NCBI GenBank assembly: GCA_034440575.1
Contig: JAOTOL010001331.1
Location: 343,501-407,500 of the forward strand
Length of the DNA stretch: 64,000 bases
Reading direction: 5' to 3'
DNA from: Imbricaverruca yamaguchii
Lineage: Eukaryota; Arthropoda; Thecostraca; Neoverrucidae
Shown here: positions 50,531 through 61,939 of the stretch, one piece after another
Layout of the letters: every line of letters starts with the position of its first letter
Position numbering within the stretch: the stretch's first letter is position 1
Translations under genes and position numbers: made by a program
Notes under the pieces: generated by a model
Databases searched by the model: none
What the model saw: the letters and a program-made list of their open reading frames with translations, nothing else
Told to the model about the DNA's origin: nothing

Positions 50531-51779
50531 GTTATATATGTGCTCAAGTTTAGCAGTTCCCCTCAATATTATTATTTTTCTGGTAAACTGACATAACAGA
50601 AAATTGGCAAAATACAAAGGTATACATTTTCAAAAATGGGGAGTATGATGTGTAAAGGAAGCTACAGGCTGGTCAGTTTCACCTTACCAATGTGTAAGGT
50701 ACTGGAAAAATTGGCCAAGGATTCAGGTTCAGGCTTATCTATCTTGATAGGCACAACCTTTTAAGGGATACTTTAACATGGGTTTTGGTGTAGGAGATCT
50801 CGCTTAGCTACCCGGTAGGCTAGTTAAGTGAGATCTCCCGGACCAAAACCCATGTTGCAACATGGAATTGGTCACAAAGTTCAATGTATGATAGAGGCAT
50901 GGTTAAGTGGTGGAAAACAAAGGACGGTGTTAAATGTATGTGAATGGAAGGATATTCTGAGTGGAGTGTTACATGGCTATATTCAAAGTGCGCTTCTCAC
51001 TATCATCTTTGTGAACAACATTAAGGCATAGCTTTGGAGAATTCAAATTCAAATTTATTCAGTCTTACAGTATTCAAATTTGCTGATGACATGAAGCTGG
51101 TAAGAGTGGCTAACAGTAGTGATCAATCTAGTAATATTCAACTGGACTCGCAGAACATCAAAAAGTTGGCTGATCAAGGACAGATGCCTTTCAATGATGA
51201 AAAGTGTTAGGTTATGCATCTGGGGTCTGAAAATGACACATTGGATTGTCCAATGGGAGGTTGGGATGTGGATGTCATTGTAGAGGAACAAAATTTAAGT
51301 GTGGTAGTTTCAAATGACTGTGCAGCAGGGAAACAATGCACTTCAGCTAGGTACATGTTACAAAGACGATGTTTTTGTCGATGTCATGATGTGATTTGGG
51401 GATTCGTACAATCCTCTGAACAAGTATGTTCTGGTTGAAGGATTCCAATATTCAAAGACTGATCAGTATATATGTGAAAATGACATGCTTTGTGGACTGA
51501 ACATCCTGTATAAAAGAGCAAGCTTGACTAACTGGATGCAATTGAGAAATAAAAATAGATGTGTGTCTAGTTAAACAAAAGGGTCGAAGACCGTTTCCAC
51601 TGATGTCTGTCCCTTTGTGTGTCCATTTGTCTGCCTGTGTCTTCATCTGTATGTATGTGTCTATCTGCTTCTGTGTCTCTTTCTCTGTGTCTGTCTGCCT
51701 GCCTGTCTGCATGATCGTGGTTGAGGTATCCGTATTATTGGTGTAAAGAAAACTTATGCAACTAGTCATCACCCACAGG

Positions 51780-52160
51780 AAAACAGCGAGTGAAAGCGAA
51801 TGATCCGCACCGTCACTGACATGTTGGCGGAATACCTTTCAGAGAATCATACCGAGTGGGAACAGCACCTGCCATTGTTGATGATGAGTTATCGCTCACA
51901 GGTGACCCGGTCTCTTGGCTAGTGTGTACGCTCTGATATTTAGGTGTGAGCCTCGATTACCTATATATTCCAAAAGAATCCGCCCACTTGCGTTCAGATC
52001 TGTTTCGGTGGCCAAGTACGTCGACAACTTGTGTGGAAATCTTCGTGACATGTGTCAGTCTGCTATTCAGATGTCTGGCAGGAGTCACTCTCGCAACAAC
52101 AGGGCATGTTGCCGTAAGTTCAGTACGTTTGAGTTCACTCAAGTGACCCTATGATATGTA
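51780..52160 (+). pseudogene. Ty3/gypsy integrase fragment
   Basis: Translated pieces read 'MLAEYLSENHTEWEQHLPLL' and 'MMSYRSQVTRSLG', then 'YALIFRCEPRLPIYS' and 'AKYVDNLCGNLRDMCQSAIQ'. This matches the end of the integrase core (W...LP...YRS...S.G) and the segment after it in gypsy-like elements. A stop at 51921 and the lack of RT or LTRs mark it as a relic. It may continue in poorer condition to about 52.55 kb. Confidence 0.65.
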
Positions 52161-52554
52161 CAGCAATGTTTTCGGCTATCTGCGTTTATCAAGCCAGGGC
52201 GTCATCTTGATTAGCATTGATGGCACGGTGTGAGTTGGGGTTAACTTGATTTGGGTGCTCATAGTTCATATGCTCGTTTTGAACTTGTATTACCTGTCTC
52301 ATGGTGTCCTCGTTTGGTTAGTACGCGGTCATGGTGTTCAGACCACGAGTTGAAGTCGCTATTGCTAAATCAGAACTGGGCCGCATGGTGACCAGGAGCC
52401 CATGGTCGAACCTTTGACAACTTCTATGAGTGCGTTTCCGAGCGGGATGTGTGAATGTGCGAAGTCGTCACAATTCGCACCATGCTGATGCTCACAGACA
52501 TCGATCTTCCGACAGGACCGAACGAGAGCCAATCCAGCAGAAGGAGGAAGTGTG

Positions 52555-52607
52555 GGGCGCAAAATGACCCTAGATGTCGACGCACCCTTAAACTCCAATC
52601 CACCACC
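52555..52607 (+). mobile_element. Hairpin-tail retroposon, 53 bp
   Basis: It starts at GGGCGC and runs 'aaaatgaccctagatgtcga' to 'cgcacccttaaactccaatc'. It is flanked by 'aaggaggaagtgtg' (52541-52554) and 'aaggaggaagtatg' (52608-52621). The 5' end lies exactly at the hairpin base. Confidence 0.85.
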
Positions 52608-52724
52608 AAGGAGGAAGTATGTAGAAGAATGTGATTGTGCGGACGACGCCTACGCTGGTTGTGATGCCGGTCATGTGACATGATGGCTGGTTGGTCAACT
52701 TCTTCCCTGTGCGTCTCTGTTGCG

Positions 52725-52895
52725 GATGACGGCGGCAGCTCAGTAGCTAAGCTGAGCCGCTGGCGTGCCAGAGGTACGAGGTTCGATTCGCGGCGGTGCC
52801 CGCCCTTCCTGCCAGGATGGAAGGCAGACGATGTCGTATGGCCTCAGCTGCTCAGTGCGTCGTACAGCCATGACCAACCAATCGACCGACCAATC
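52725..52895 (+). mobile_element. tRNA-derived SINE, second family
   Basis: The head has 'tagctaagctgag' (A-box-like) and 'gaggttcgattcg' (B box) about 45 bp apart, then a body 'gcggtgcccgcccttcctgc' and a tail of AACC/GACC repeats ('gaccaaccaatcgaccgacc'). A short 'ctgttgcg' duplication flanks it (about 52716 and 52898). Its 3' end is not the hairpin of the other SINE, so a different LINE partner is likely. Confidence 0.6.
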
Positions 52896-52964
52896 ACTGT
52901 TGCGTGGCATTCTTGACCTTGACGGCGGGCGTATCTGTTCTGTCCGTGCCCATGGAGGTTTGTA

Positions 52965-54240
52965 ATATACGACAGCACCATGAAGCTCGGAAAGCCTTTA
53001 TTCTCGATGGCGTCTACAACTTCACAAGTACAGCTCCCAGGGACGCTCTTCAAATGTGCCCCAACAAGGCGGTCACCTCGCATGTCCGCGGCCTCCGTCG
53101 TGACATATCCTGCTGCGTGAAAGCAGAGCAAAATAACTCCTCTTCGGACAGTTTTGACCATGCATTTAGGCACACCGCGCATATCTGAAAAATGGCATTC
53201 GATGGACAGGCGCAAAGCCAAGTGTCAATGAAAAAACAATTATGCCAGTAAAATTTCTTCCTGCTGCCGGCATAGCGAGTGAAACATGCGTGGGGCCGTG
53301 GAGCTAACCATTACCTATATATTTTCCGGATCCCCTCCCCCAGAATCCTCGCCATCCCGCCTAAGATAAGGGGTGGGCTAATTCATCTCCTAAGGGTTGT
53401 TGGTAAATTGATATCAAGCCGAATGTTGGTTCCAGAAATTGCTGATCCCGGCTATGAATAATGCGACAATTGCTGATCCCGGCTAAAGCGGTGTGTGTGG
53501 TAGCCAACAATAAAAAAGCACAAATAAATTAAATTATTCAGCGCTCTGGCGCGAAACATCATGTTGTCAATATCATACAATGGCCTTTCCTCGATGCTTA
53601 GAAATTACAGTCGAAAGTTATTTTGCTCTTTGCGTATATTCGGGTACAACCCGTAATGAAACAGCAAAAGAGCAATTCCATCTAGCGATCGAATTCTCAC
53701 CGCTATATTGTATTATCTATGGCATGTCCCGCCTTGTTAATCATAGGCGTTTTGATTCCGAAAACGCCTTCAATGATGCTACCTACAAGACAGATGTCTT
53801 GTACGTAACATCATTGAAGGCGTCCCCGGAATAAAAAAAGCCTATGCTTAGCAAGGCACGACATGATAATGCATGGCAATGATAATTCGACTGTTAGATG
53901 GAAGTGTTTCTTTTTTTGTGGTTGTACAAAGGGTTGTACCGAAATACCAGTGCTGTTATATTCTAGTTACATGGGTCAACAGAAGCGGGTTGACGCACAA
54001 GCCTGGCTCAGCCACACGATGTAGTCGCCACAGGTCGTCTGAAGCGGAGCATGGGAAGTCAGGAAGACCTGTTCTCGTCCCGACCGGGGGTAGATATACC
54101 GGCCTGCTTGGGTCCGAGCTTTGCCCTGACGAGCAGTCCCCCCCCTCCTCTTATACTGGAGCTACAGGTTGACCTGCTCCCACCCACCTGCCAATTGCGG
54201 ATCCGTATTTGTGACAATCCGGTCCAGTCAAAAACTCTGA
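52965..54240. other. Unassigned stretch
   Basis: No domain. A small inverted segment lies near 53715-53860 ('cttgttaatcataggcgttt...gcctatgcttagcaag', 'aacgccttcaatgatg...catcattgaaggcg'), possibly a small MITE-like palindrome. Confidence 0.4.
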
Positions 54241-54243
54241 CAC

Positions 54244-54486
54244 ATTATCTCTGACTCTCTCTCTCCCTCTCTCTCTCTCTCCCTGACACTCTGACACTCT
54301 CCCTGACATTCTCTCTGACACACACACACTAGCTTTATCTCTCTATCTCTCCTCTGACATTCTCTCCTCTGGCACTCCGCTGATACTCCTCTGACACTCT
54401 CCTATGACACTCTCTCCTCTGACACCCTCTTCTGACACTCCTCTGACACTCCTCTGATACTCTATCCTCTCTATCTCTCACTCTCA
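54244..54486 (+). repeat. CTCTGACACT-type microsatellite
   Basis: Degenerate runs of CTCT with 'ctctgacactctcc' units over about 240 bp. Confidence 0.85.
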
Positions 54487-54899
54487 CCCACTCTCGACAT
54501 TTAGACAAAGAATGTAGGAAGTACCGCATTGTTGATTATCACGAAAATGACGAGCAGCTGAGTGAACAGCTTGGGGGCGACACGGAAGGTGGCATCCATT
54601 TAAAGTTGCAGATGCCTCTCGGTCTTGGCAGCTTCTACACCACGGTAGCAGCGAAGCCCAACGCAGCCTGAGAAACACGTAATAAATTCGTTATCCAGCG
54701 TGCAATGCGATGTAACAGTGCTGGGAATGCGCCGTTCCTAACAACTCGCAATTTCCTTCCATTTTTTTGTTCAGATGATAAGAGTAATATGAACACCACG
54801 CCACAGCGGCGTACCGAAGTGGCGAGGGGTGGGGGCATTGGGGGCAATTGCTCCCCGCCTCTGGGAAGTTGTGGTGCTCCCAAGGACCGCGCCGGTGTT

Positions 54900-55115
54900 T
54901 TGAAAAAAAAAATTGCGCCAGGCTCTCTAGGTATCCCACTATGGCCACCAAAAATCGCACCTGGGTCCTTGAAATTCGTGTTGAGGGCCCAAAAAAGTTG
55001 CGTAGTGGCGCCTGATTATGCCCACAAAGCCGCACCGAGGCCCTTGAAAATCACATTGTGCCCACAAAAAAATCGGTCCGGTGCCCCTAAAAATGAACCT
55101 ATCGGTGTTCGCCTT
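54900..55115 (+). repeat. Degenerate tandem repeat, units about 40-48 bp
   Basis: At least four units share 'gcccacaaa..tcg..ccgg.g' and 'cccttgaaaatc'. It abuts the broken end of the recombinase-like gene. Confidence 0.6.
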
Positions 55116-55141
55116 CTGGCGCTGGTCGAAGCTGTCGACAC

Positions 55142-56340
55142 TCAACCCGCCTCTCCCTGCCGCCGCCGATTGAATAATATTATGCGTGCGAGGAGTGGTT
55201 CGCAGGGCGACTTATACGTGGTGGGCGATGGGTGACCTTCAAGAGCTGCTTTGTGCGTATCGATGGCTTCATCTAGAAACTTTTGCAGCTTTTGTATGTC
55301 CTCCGTCAGTGGCAACACAACTTCTTTGTTCCATTTGTCCTCTTTTAGAGACGACAGGGCCCCGCGCGATACTTGGTCAGTCCATTCCATTACCTTCAAC
55401 TCCATGAACTTCGAAATCATTGTTGTATCTTGTCCCCTGACCAGCTTAGCAGCCTTCACTATCACCGCGCACTTCTGGATACTCTGTCCAAGTTTTAGCG
55501 CCAGTGATGGAATCCCAAAGGTGTTTTTATCACCATCGAAGTTGCAGAGCTTCCTAACCGCGGCGGTGATGGTGGCGAATTTCTCTGGTACCAGAAAGTC
55601 TTCCAGCTGGCAACTGGGTTCGTCCTTATGCAACTCCTTAACCAGTCTTGCAAGTTCTCTCATCTTTGAACTGATATGTTGATCGTTGTGTGGTTCGTGC
55701 CCCAGTCTCATGACTAACTTTTCCCCGAAGTTGACAATGGTGGGATCCGTCTTGCAGATCAGAGTCACGTCGTCAAAGTGCATCGAATTCTGGACTCGAC
55801 GCAGACCAGAACTCACATATTTATGTGATGGTACCATGTCCCGAGCCTGGTTCTGCACTCTCCCAGTGCTTACCACGTCGCCCTTACTACCACAGTGCCT
55901 CTTGTGCCGCCACAGAGTTTTCCGATAAAAAAAACCCATTGCAGTGATCGCATACCAGGAAGTCATCAACCACTTTTTCAGAAGTTGCCCTTCGGCATGG
56001 AATCAATACACCCACCCGTCTTCAGTCCACATCGGATCTTTATATTGTGGGCATAGTTCCCTTTCAGCTGGAACACGTGAAGAGCTTGAAGCCGCTCTTT
56101 GGATCCTTTTTGGAGCATAAGCGCCCTTTGGACTTCTGCTTCCTTGAGATGATGTCGCTGCATGTGTCGAGCCAATTTGAGAACAGGCTCGTTGCAGAAC
56201 AAGCACACATTCTTTCTGTCCCAGACCCGTCTTTCATTTGTGATGTGATGCATTACATATTGTACGGGTCGAGTTTCAAATGCCGCTCTGTGCCAGAATA
56301 AAACGCGCTCCCGTGTTGACGTAAACAAGATGGCATGCAA
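55142..56340 (-). pseudogene. Zinc-finger protein with possible tyrosine-recombinase start, broken
   Basis: Reading on the minus strand from 56340: a C2H2-like finger (CLFCNEPVLKLARHMQRHH), a linker with GNYAHN, a second finger (CDHCNGFF...YRKTLWRHKRHC), then a helical region (MHFDDVTLICKTDPTIVNFG, KMRELARLVKEL) ending in 'LFNRRRQGEAG' at 55142. The order resembles large uncharacterised metazoan proteins in which an R-R-x-GE box opens a tyrosine-recombinase-like catalytic domain, as in Crypton-related elements. Two frameshifts flank the second finger (one in a T-run near 55928), and a TGA, likely from CGA, cuts the frame just after the GE box. The catalytic half is missing, replaced by tandem repeats. 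The recombinase link is from memory of family patterns. Confidence 0.5.
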
Positions 56341-56344
56341 TGCA

Positions 56345-56650
56345 CTTTTTAATTGGTTTCATTGCCCCAGGCAATATCTATAAAATGTTTTTTTAGGTGA
56401 CATGGCGTTTCTAATAGCTTGAACTGCTGACACCAGATTCCAATGAATGTTTAGCATCCGGCAAACCCATTAGAAACTACAGGGTCACCAGTCAAGGAAA
56501 CCAAGCCCCCAGTGATGCTAAAACAATGATAAATAATGAATAGCCGAGGGAGATGCACAACCACGACTGTGAGATCATAATTTATATAATTAGGATGCTT
56601 GATGAGTTCCTGGCTTACACTTAAGATCGTTCAATCTCGTAGAACCTCAT
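56345..56650. other. Unassigned stretch beyond the putative last exon
   Basis: AT-rich with no domain, and no AATAAA was noticed on the minus strand. It separates the two minus-strand genes. Confidence 0.4.
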
Positions 56651-56653
56651 CGC

Positions 56654-59600
56654 TCATTGCTTGATCATTCCAGTTATCGGTAGCTCCTCTAAACCCTCAA
56701 CGAACTTCATGCAAACAAAACCAATATCTGGACTATTGGAAGGAGTTTCAGTCAGGTCTGTATCTTGCACTACCAAGATGATATTTCCTGTCATCTGGTT
56801 AGTTATTTTGGCTTTAGGGCGCATCGACCATGTTTATCATATAGCGCCCATTTTCCTATCATCAGTCAGCAGCCCAGAACTGCAGAAAACCTTGCGTTCA
56901 GCATATGCATGGAATACAATGTTTATAATGTATATAATGTACAGAAGCACCTAATATTGCACCAGCTCAATCTAAGCCAACACAATGGTGGGACAACCGT
57001 CAATTTGTCACATGTTGATTTCTGTAACACCGGAAATCTCCAACAACAATGTCATCCAAATCTGTTTCATGGTTTCTGATACATGGTTTCTGATACATGA
57101 GCACAGGGATACACAAAGGATCAATATACGTTACTACCTAAGCAATTAGGTAGCAGGACCTACCTATACTATGTGACAGGAGAGCCGACAAATAATTTGT
57201 TTTGGGTCATTTAGGTCAACATGGGATTTTCGATAGAGTAGAAATGGAGCACATAGAAAGACAATTCGCATAGGGCGCGAGCATAACCGATTTCGTAGAT
57301 GAGGTATGAGCTAGGATGAGAAGCGATAGTTCCTGTCACACATCGCACGGAACTACAATCGCGTACAGCTGTGGCCATGCCTATTCTCTTCTATCCTAAG
57401 ACAGGTCTGCAAGCCTGTATGCCACCTCTCATCAGCCACGTATGCCACCATGCAATCACATGCACCATTACGACCAGATACCTTAATGATTCCGCCATGT
57501 TCTTTGCAAATAGACAGAAGCTCCTTGAGATAGCTATTCAATTTGTCAGGTTGTTGACTATACGATGCATTACATTTTATGCACCACCACACGGCATGCG
57601 ATGTGGTGGTATGCTCTGTCCTCGGACGTAATACGCCACGTGCCAATCTAAGTCATCACAGATGACAGTGGGCCGCTTGTTGACTGTTTAGTAAGCTTAC
57701 GTTAGTTTCATTTGCATGCATATTTTGTATACGACAAAGGAACATAATCCCACCTTGCGATGCTGAGCGACGTTTCTGTACTTTGAAGAACAGTGGTACT
57801 TGGTGCCTTCTGCTCCTCATTTTGGCCCCCTAGCGCCTGGAAGAAAAGAAGTGACTGATGTTATATTTGCAGGAAACTCCATTTACACTTGACAATCACA
57901 TCTAGCTATTACCAAACAGGATAATACCACGTGTGTAACATACGCATTCGTGTAAGTCAATGCTACGATACGACGCATGCAACACATAACACAACAATAA
58001 TGGTACGCAATATTGGTCGGACACTACAACTTTGGACGAACCACCATAGGAAAAAACTTGGTTAAATTAAATGATGACTGCATTACGCAGGTATGAACGG
58101 CGTACCTTCTTCGTCAGCTCATCCCCCTTCAAGTCGTCTCCTCCATCGTCGCCTCATCCCGGAAAAAGCAGACGGCTCAAGCCCTGCAGGCATTTCATGA
58201 TAAATCAGCATGGACAATGCACTGATACGTTTCATTCTGCCGATCGGATTTTAAATATTTTAGAGGAGGAATTCCTACAACACCGAGCGGAGGCTCCTGT
58301 CACAAAATGGCTCTGGGGGAACAACCGACAAATATGCTGCGTAACAGCATAACTTTGTTTGAATACTACAGCCGACCAATCACTCAAAACAATTGCAAAT
58401 CAACAAAAAAATTCGCATTACATACCACCATCAACACTGCGTACTCACGTTTGCTAGGATCCGATCTGACGGTTCAGTGGAACGGACTGAAAGGACAAAA
58501 ATTGTGGATAATAGGATAGCAGCATAACAATGGTATGTGAGTTGGTTTTGTGACATCACTTGGTCCGACAAAAAAAAATTATGCTAGTCAGTGTGACAGG
58601 TTAAATTGACCAAGTTAAAGGCACAACTTACAAAACCATTTTACCCATACAAGCCCTTTTTCAGAATGGTAGACGAGCTAAGCATGCATGGTGAAAACCC
58701 ACCCACCTACTAATGTGTTAAGAAATAGACAATAGAAGCAGCAAAGAGTCATCAGTATTATCGAAAACCATTCACGGGACCGATATGGCAACGGCTCTCA
58801 AAATTTCATAACGCCATCAATGTATGGCATCCAGCGTTACAAAGCCAAACGAAGTCAGCAGTTCTACATACCATCACGGTGGGATAATTATGTGATTACG
58901 GACTGGGGACAATCACAGTTGCAGGATGAAGTCTTACAAACTGGCACGATAAGGGAAGCAAATACGGAGCAAAGACATCTCAGTTGATTGTTTAAATTCA
59001 AATACCTTTAAGGCAGACTTACCCTTTGCGAAAAGAATCCTTTTCAAAGACTCCTTCGTCAGATCCTTTAGTGGCACCCATAGTGGCCAGCTTTAACATA
59101 AAACAGAAGGTAGTTAGAACATATAGGAAAGAGGTCCAAACGATAATTTAAAACGTTGACTACATGCGTGGAACGAAGTTTACTATTCGGATTTCAAGTT
59201 GACGACGAAAAGATATTGACTATTCGGATTTCAAGTTGACGACGAAAAGATATTGACTATCTCGAAGAGAACTTCAAGGCAAAGATCATCTGACCTGATT
59301 ACGAGCCGAAGCTGTGTAAGCTAGCACGATGACAACGCCAGCATCGTAAAATAGCAGGAAGCGAAAACGGAACCAAACATCAAAATTTAGTTTTATTTGT
59401 ACATGTCTAAGTCTGCCCACTTGACCAACTTACATAGTCAATTACTGATGAACTTTATGATAGGGCTGCTGGCTTAGATAACATATTGCGGATAATGCAC
59501 ATACAAACACTGTCACCAATTGCAGTAAACCAATATATCAAGAAGTGAATGTCATTCGCTCAGCTCCCAGAGTAATTCCAGGTCGAAGTCCATTCTAAAA

Positions 59601-59882
59601 TCGAGGTACTACTGTACTGTTGAGAGGCCGAAGCCAAAGCTGTCAAAACGCCTGATTTCTTGAAGGTGAAGCCGACTTTGTGCCCCATCACGATTTAAAC
59701 AAATCCATTTGAAAGCATCGTGTTCCAATGTTTGTCATACAGTAGAAGCCATGCTAAAATTCGTAAACCCTAAGGTAATATGTACAATCGCAAGGTTCAA
59801 CTTACCGCAATCCTTGCACAATTGTGAAAGCACGTTCTCCAGACAGCTGCGTAATATCTAAGGCGTCCTTCATGACAGATGA
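56654..59882 (-). CDS. Putative unrecognised host gene, short spliced exons
   Basis: Minus-strand exons with splice sites and consistent phases: 59882-59806 (acceptor TTTCATTACAG, donor GTAAGT), 59090-59023 (TTTTATGTTAAAG, GTAAGT), 58152-58106 (weaker acceptor, GTACGC), 57836-57754 (TTTTCTTCCAG, GTGGGA), 57533-57482 (GTATCT). They join without a stop into about 109 codons: SSVMKDALDITQLSGERAF, TIVQGLRWPLWVPLKDLT, KESLKRILFAKG, then an acidic stretch GGDDGGDDLKGDELTKK, a Thr/Ser-rich stretch, and SYLKELLSICKEHGGIIK. A probable last exon (about 56787-56654) encodes NIILVVQDTDLTETPSNSP, DIGFVCMKFVEGLEEL and PITGMIKQ, then TGA. The phase from the fifth to the last exon needs an extra exon or another acceptor. 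I do not recognise the protein. Further 5' exons probably lie above 59.9 kb; 60345-60235 is a candidate with a different phase. Confidence 0.5.
56796..56851 (-). mobile_element. Hairpin-tail retroposon, 56 bp, at a splice site
   Basis: On the minus strand it reads AATGGGCGCTATATGATAAA, CATGGTCGATGCGCCCTAAA, then 'gccaaaataactaacca'. It is flanked by 'tttcctgtcatc' (56784-56795) and 'tttcctatcatc' (56852-56863), an 11/12 duplication that spans the likely acceptor of the last host exon. Confidence 0.8.
59183..59256 (+). repeat. Exact 37-bp tandem duplication
   Basis: 'ctattcggatttcaagttga' + 'cgacgaaaagatattga' occurs twice back to back (59183-59219, 59220-59256) inside an intron of the putative host gene. 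Confidence 0.95.
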
Positions 59883-59889
59883 CTGTAAT

Positions 59890-60715
59890 GAAAGGATAAA
59901 GCTGTGAAGTCATTCTTAGGCATACAACTTCTTCGCGTTGTAGCAGTATTTCAAACAATCTTCGCCGCAGCAAGATACAATGGGTGTTACATGCCCAGCT
60001 CCCAAAGCTTAACACTTTGCGAGCCACAGAAAAAGCTCAGGTTTTGTGATGCCCTATTCCACACGGTCAAGGACAAATTTAATTAAAGTCGTAAGCTGCA
60101 TATTCATACAGAATTCGGTGACAATACGCCGTTTATGTTTTTATTTGTAAAGCTGGCATTCCATAACTTCACAATATGCCATCAAATTACCTTGGAATAT
60201 TTGTTTTCACATAAAGGTATTACAAAATCCAATCGTGCTTACAGCAATCACAAGATCTTGTCCTAATTTCACCATTTTTGGTCGCAAACAAAAAACGATC
60301 GTGAAATGTGATGACACAGTTCGTGATTTGGATCACACTGTTTGTTACCAGACTGTGAGTACAACAACAATAGTGGAATTGCCCCAAAATTGTCATCGAA
60401 GTGAACAGCCATATGTTATATGGGGAGCTGCAGCTCGTGCTGAGCAAATTCTTCCGTTGTTTTGCAAAATTTGTTTGGTTTTGTTTTCCAAATTTTGTCA
60501 TTTATTTTGCAACAAAAACCTTAGTAGCCAAACAAATAACCAGCATACAAAAGCCACGCGCAGTATTTGTAATGAAGGGGATGTGGAAAATGTAAGGTAG
60601 ATTTCTTAAAATGCCACTCCGTTCGCGTAATGGCGCCATTTGCGTAATTTTTCGAATATTAACATTACATTTGCATTTCGCGAATCTTTAGGTGCTTCAG
60701 AATACTCCATAGACT
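59890..60715. other. Unassigned; possible further minus-strand exons
   Basis: A segment 60345-60235 (minus) is bounded by TTGTACTCACAG and GTAAGC with one open frame (LVTNSVIQITNCVITFHDRF...). Its exit phase does not fit the next exon, so it is unproven. Confidence 0.3.
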
Positions 60716-60717
60716 CC

Positions 60718-61180
60718 TTAAAAATGATACCTAGTGGACCTGCCAGAGCTTGAGCACACTACTGAGATCCTAGCAGATATATCGTCCTGGCCAGAAGTTT
60801 TATGAGGTTGTGTATTCCGCAACTGTTTTTCTACATCTTCTGCAATTATTGCACGATCTTCCAAAATATCACCTGTCATGGCAACACCTTCAGTTATTTC
60901 GAATGCACCTGAGTGCTCTTTGGTAAACATCGAGGGCAATTGGTTGATTAAGGCCTCACACTCATCAATTAATCATAATTATGAACTATTATTTCACGAT
61001 CTCCTTTCGGTGGCCCTACATTGCGTATTTGATTTAAATTTGAAGAAGGTAAAGAACCTCTTAGCCTTGCATGCTGAAAATGTTCGAGTTAATTTACATT
61101 TAGGCAGTCATTTAGATGCCGTGACATACCTCTCAACTGTATTTACAGCTGCTCTATATGCTTCTAGATTTTAATCAGAG
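60718..61180 (-). pseudogene. CR1-like LINE fragment, linker before RT
   Basis: The minus frame reads 'QLPSMFTKEHSGAFE', then 'DVEKQLRNTQPHKTSGQDDI', the CR1 pattern F.SVFT.E ... V...L..L...K..GPD.I just before RT. Weaker matches continue upstream to about 61180. Broken and short. Confidence 0.55.
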
Positions 61181-61220
61181 CTAAGATCTTTTAGTTTCTT
61201 AAATTTCTGCTTCTTTAACT

Positions 61221-61275
61221 TCATTGGTTATTGTAGTATATGGGCTCATTGACTGCATGGGTCATATAGCGCCTA
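61221..61275 (-). mobile_element. Hairpin-tail retroposon, 55 bp, diverged
   Basis: Minus strand: 'taggcgctatatgacccatg' + 'cagtcaatgagccc'. It is flanked by 'tgcttctttaact' (61208-61220) and 'tgcttcttcgact' (61276-61288). Confidence 0.75.
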
Positions 61276-61299
61276 TGCTTCTTCGACTCCAGTAAACAT

Positions 61300-61560
61300 T
61301 TTGTTTCCTTGATCAGCCATGAAGGGTGTTTAAACTCGTTTATTATCATTTACATTTTGGGAATGAGCCTATTCAGTTCTAGAAACAGTTTGTCTTTTCC
61401 AATTCTCAACATTTCACAAGCATCCAAACCCATCCAAAACTCGTCCCAATGAATTTGATACAGGTAGATCTTGAACTCATAGTCCCCTCTAGGTTTTATT
61501 CTTCTCTGGTGACCTAAAGAATGCCCCAATCTATAGTCTTATTTCATTCTCTAAGATAAT
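61300..61560. other. Unassigned AT-rich stretch
   Basis: Nothing recognised. Confidence 0.4.
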
Positions 61561-61599
61561 ATTTAAACATGAAGTTTGTACTCCTATGTCTAAGGGTAA

Positions 61600-61868
61600 A
61601 ATTAGGAAGGAAGAACAGCCAGCAAGAATAAAGGTACAAAGAAGTAGAACAGCACAATAGTTGAAAATAACAAAGAAGAAACAAATACCAGTAAAAAAAG
61701 AATACAAGCTAAAAAGAATATAAATAAAAAGCATCAGTGGAAACATAAAAGTGCACAAGAATAAAAGTAAAAACAATACGTCAAAGTTGAAAAATACGTC
61801 AAAAGCATGAGTAAAAATAGGAAGTATGAAACAAACAAGTTGGGAAGAAATACATCGAAAGAATAGAA
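61600..61868 (+). repeat. A-rich 16-bp minisatellite, block 1
   Basis: Degenerate units around 'aaaaagaataaaagcc'. The minus strand gives frames full of Phe, Leu, Ile and Tyr that look like membrane proteins but follow from the repeat. Confidence 0.7.
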
Positions 61869-61926
61869 TGGTTGGTTATTGAAGTTTAGGGGCGCGTTGA
61901 CTGCGTCGGTCATGCAGCGCCCATTT
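61869..61926 (-). mobile_element. Hairpin-tail retroposon, 58 bp, perfect duplication
   Basis: Minus strand: AAATGGGCGCTGCATGACCG, ACGCAGTCAACGCGCCCCTA, 'aacttcaataaccaacca'. It is flanked by a perfect 12-bp duplication 'gaaagaatagaa' (61857-61868, 61927-61938). It inserted into the A-rich array. Confidence 0.88.
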
Positions 61927-61939
61927 GAAAGAATAGAAG

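Larger units (their letters stand above)
49999..51430 (+). pseudogene. CR1-like LINE fragment with internal insertions
   Basis: In shifting frames it shows 'YIRQKISKTSLGPLRGKYG' and 'EIFAGAFSSVYC' (the linker before RT), 'SYRLVSFTLPMCKVLEKLAK' (first RT block), a remnant of the catalytic loop near 51065 ('FADDMKLVRVA') and 'MPFNDEKC.VMHLGSEN'. A hairpin-tail retroposon (50208-50249) and a minisatellite (50355-50530) interrupt it. Inactive. Confidence 0.65.

Noticed and set aside
57353..60027. Single minus-strand frames (97 and 76 codons) at 57353-57646 and 59797-60027
   Set aside because: They read through splice sites in a different frame from the better-supported exon chain, and show no domain.
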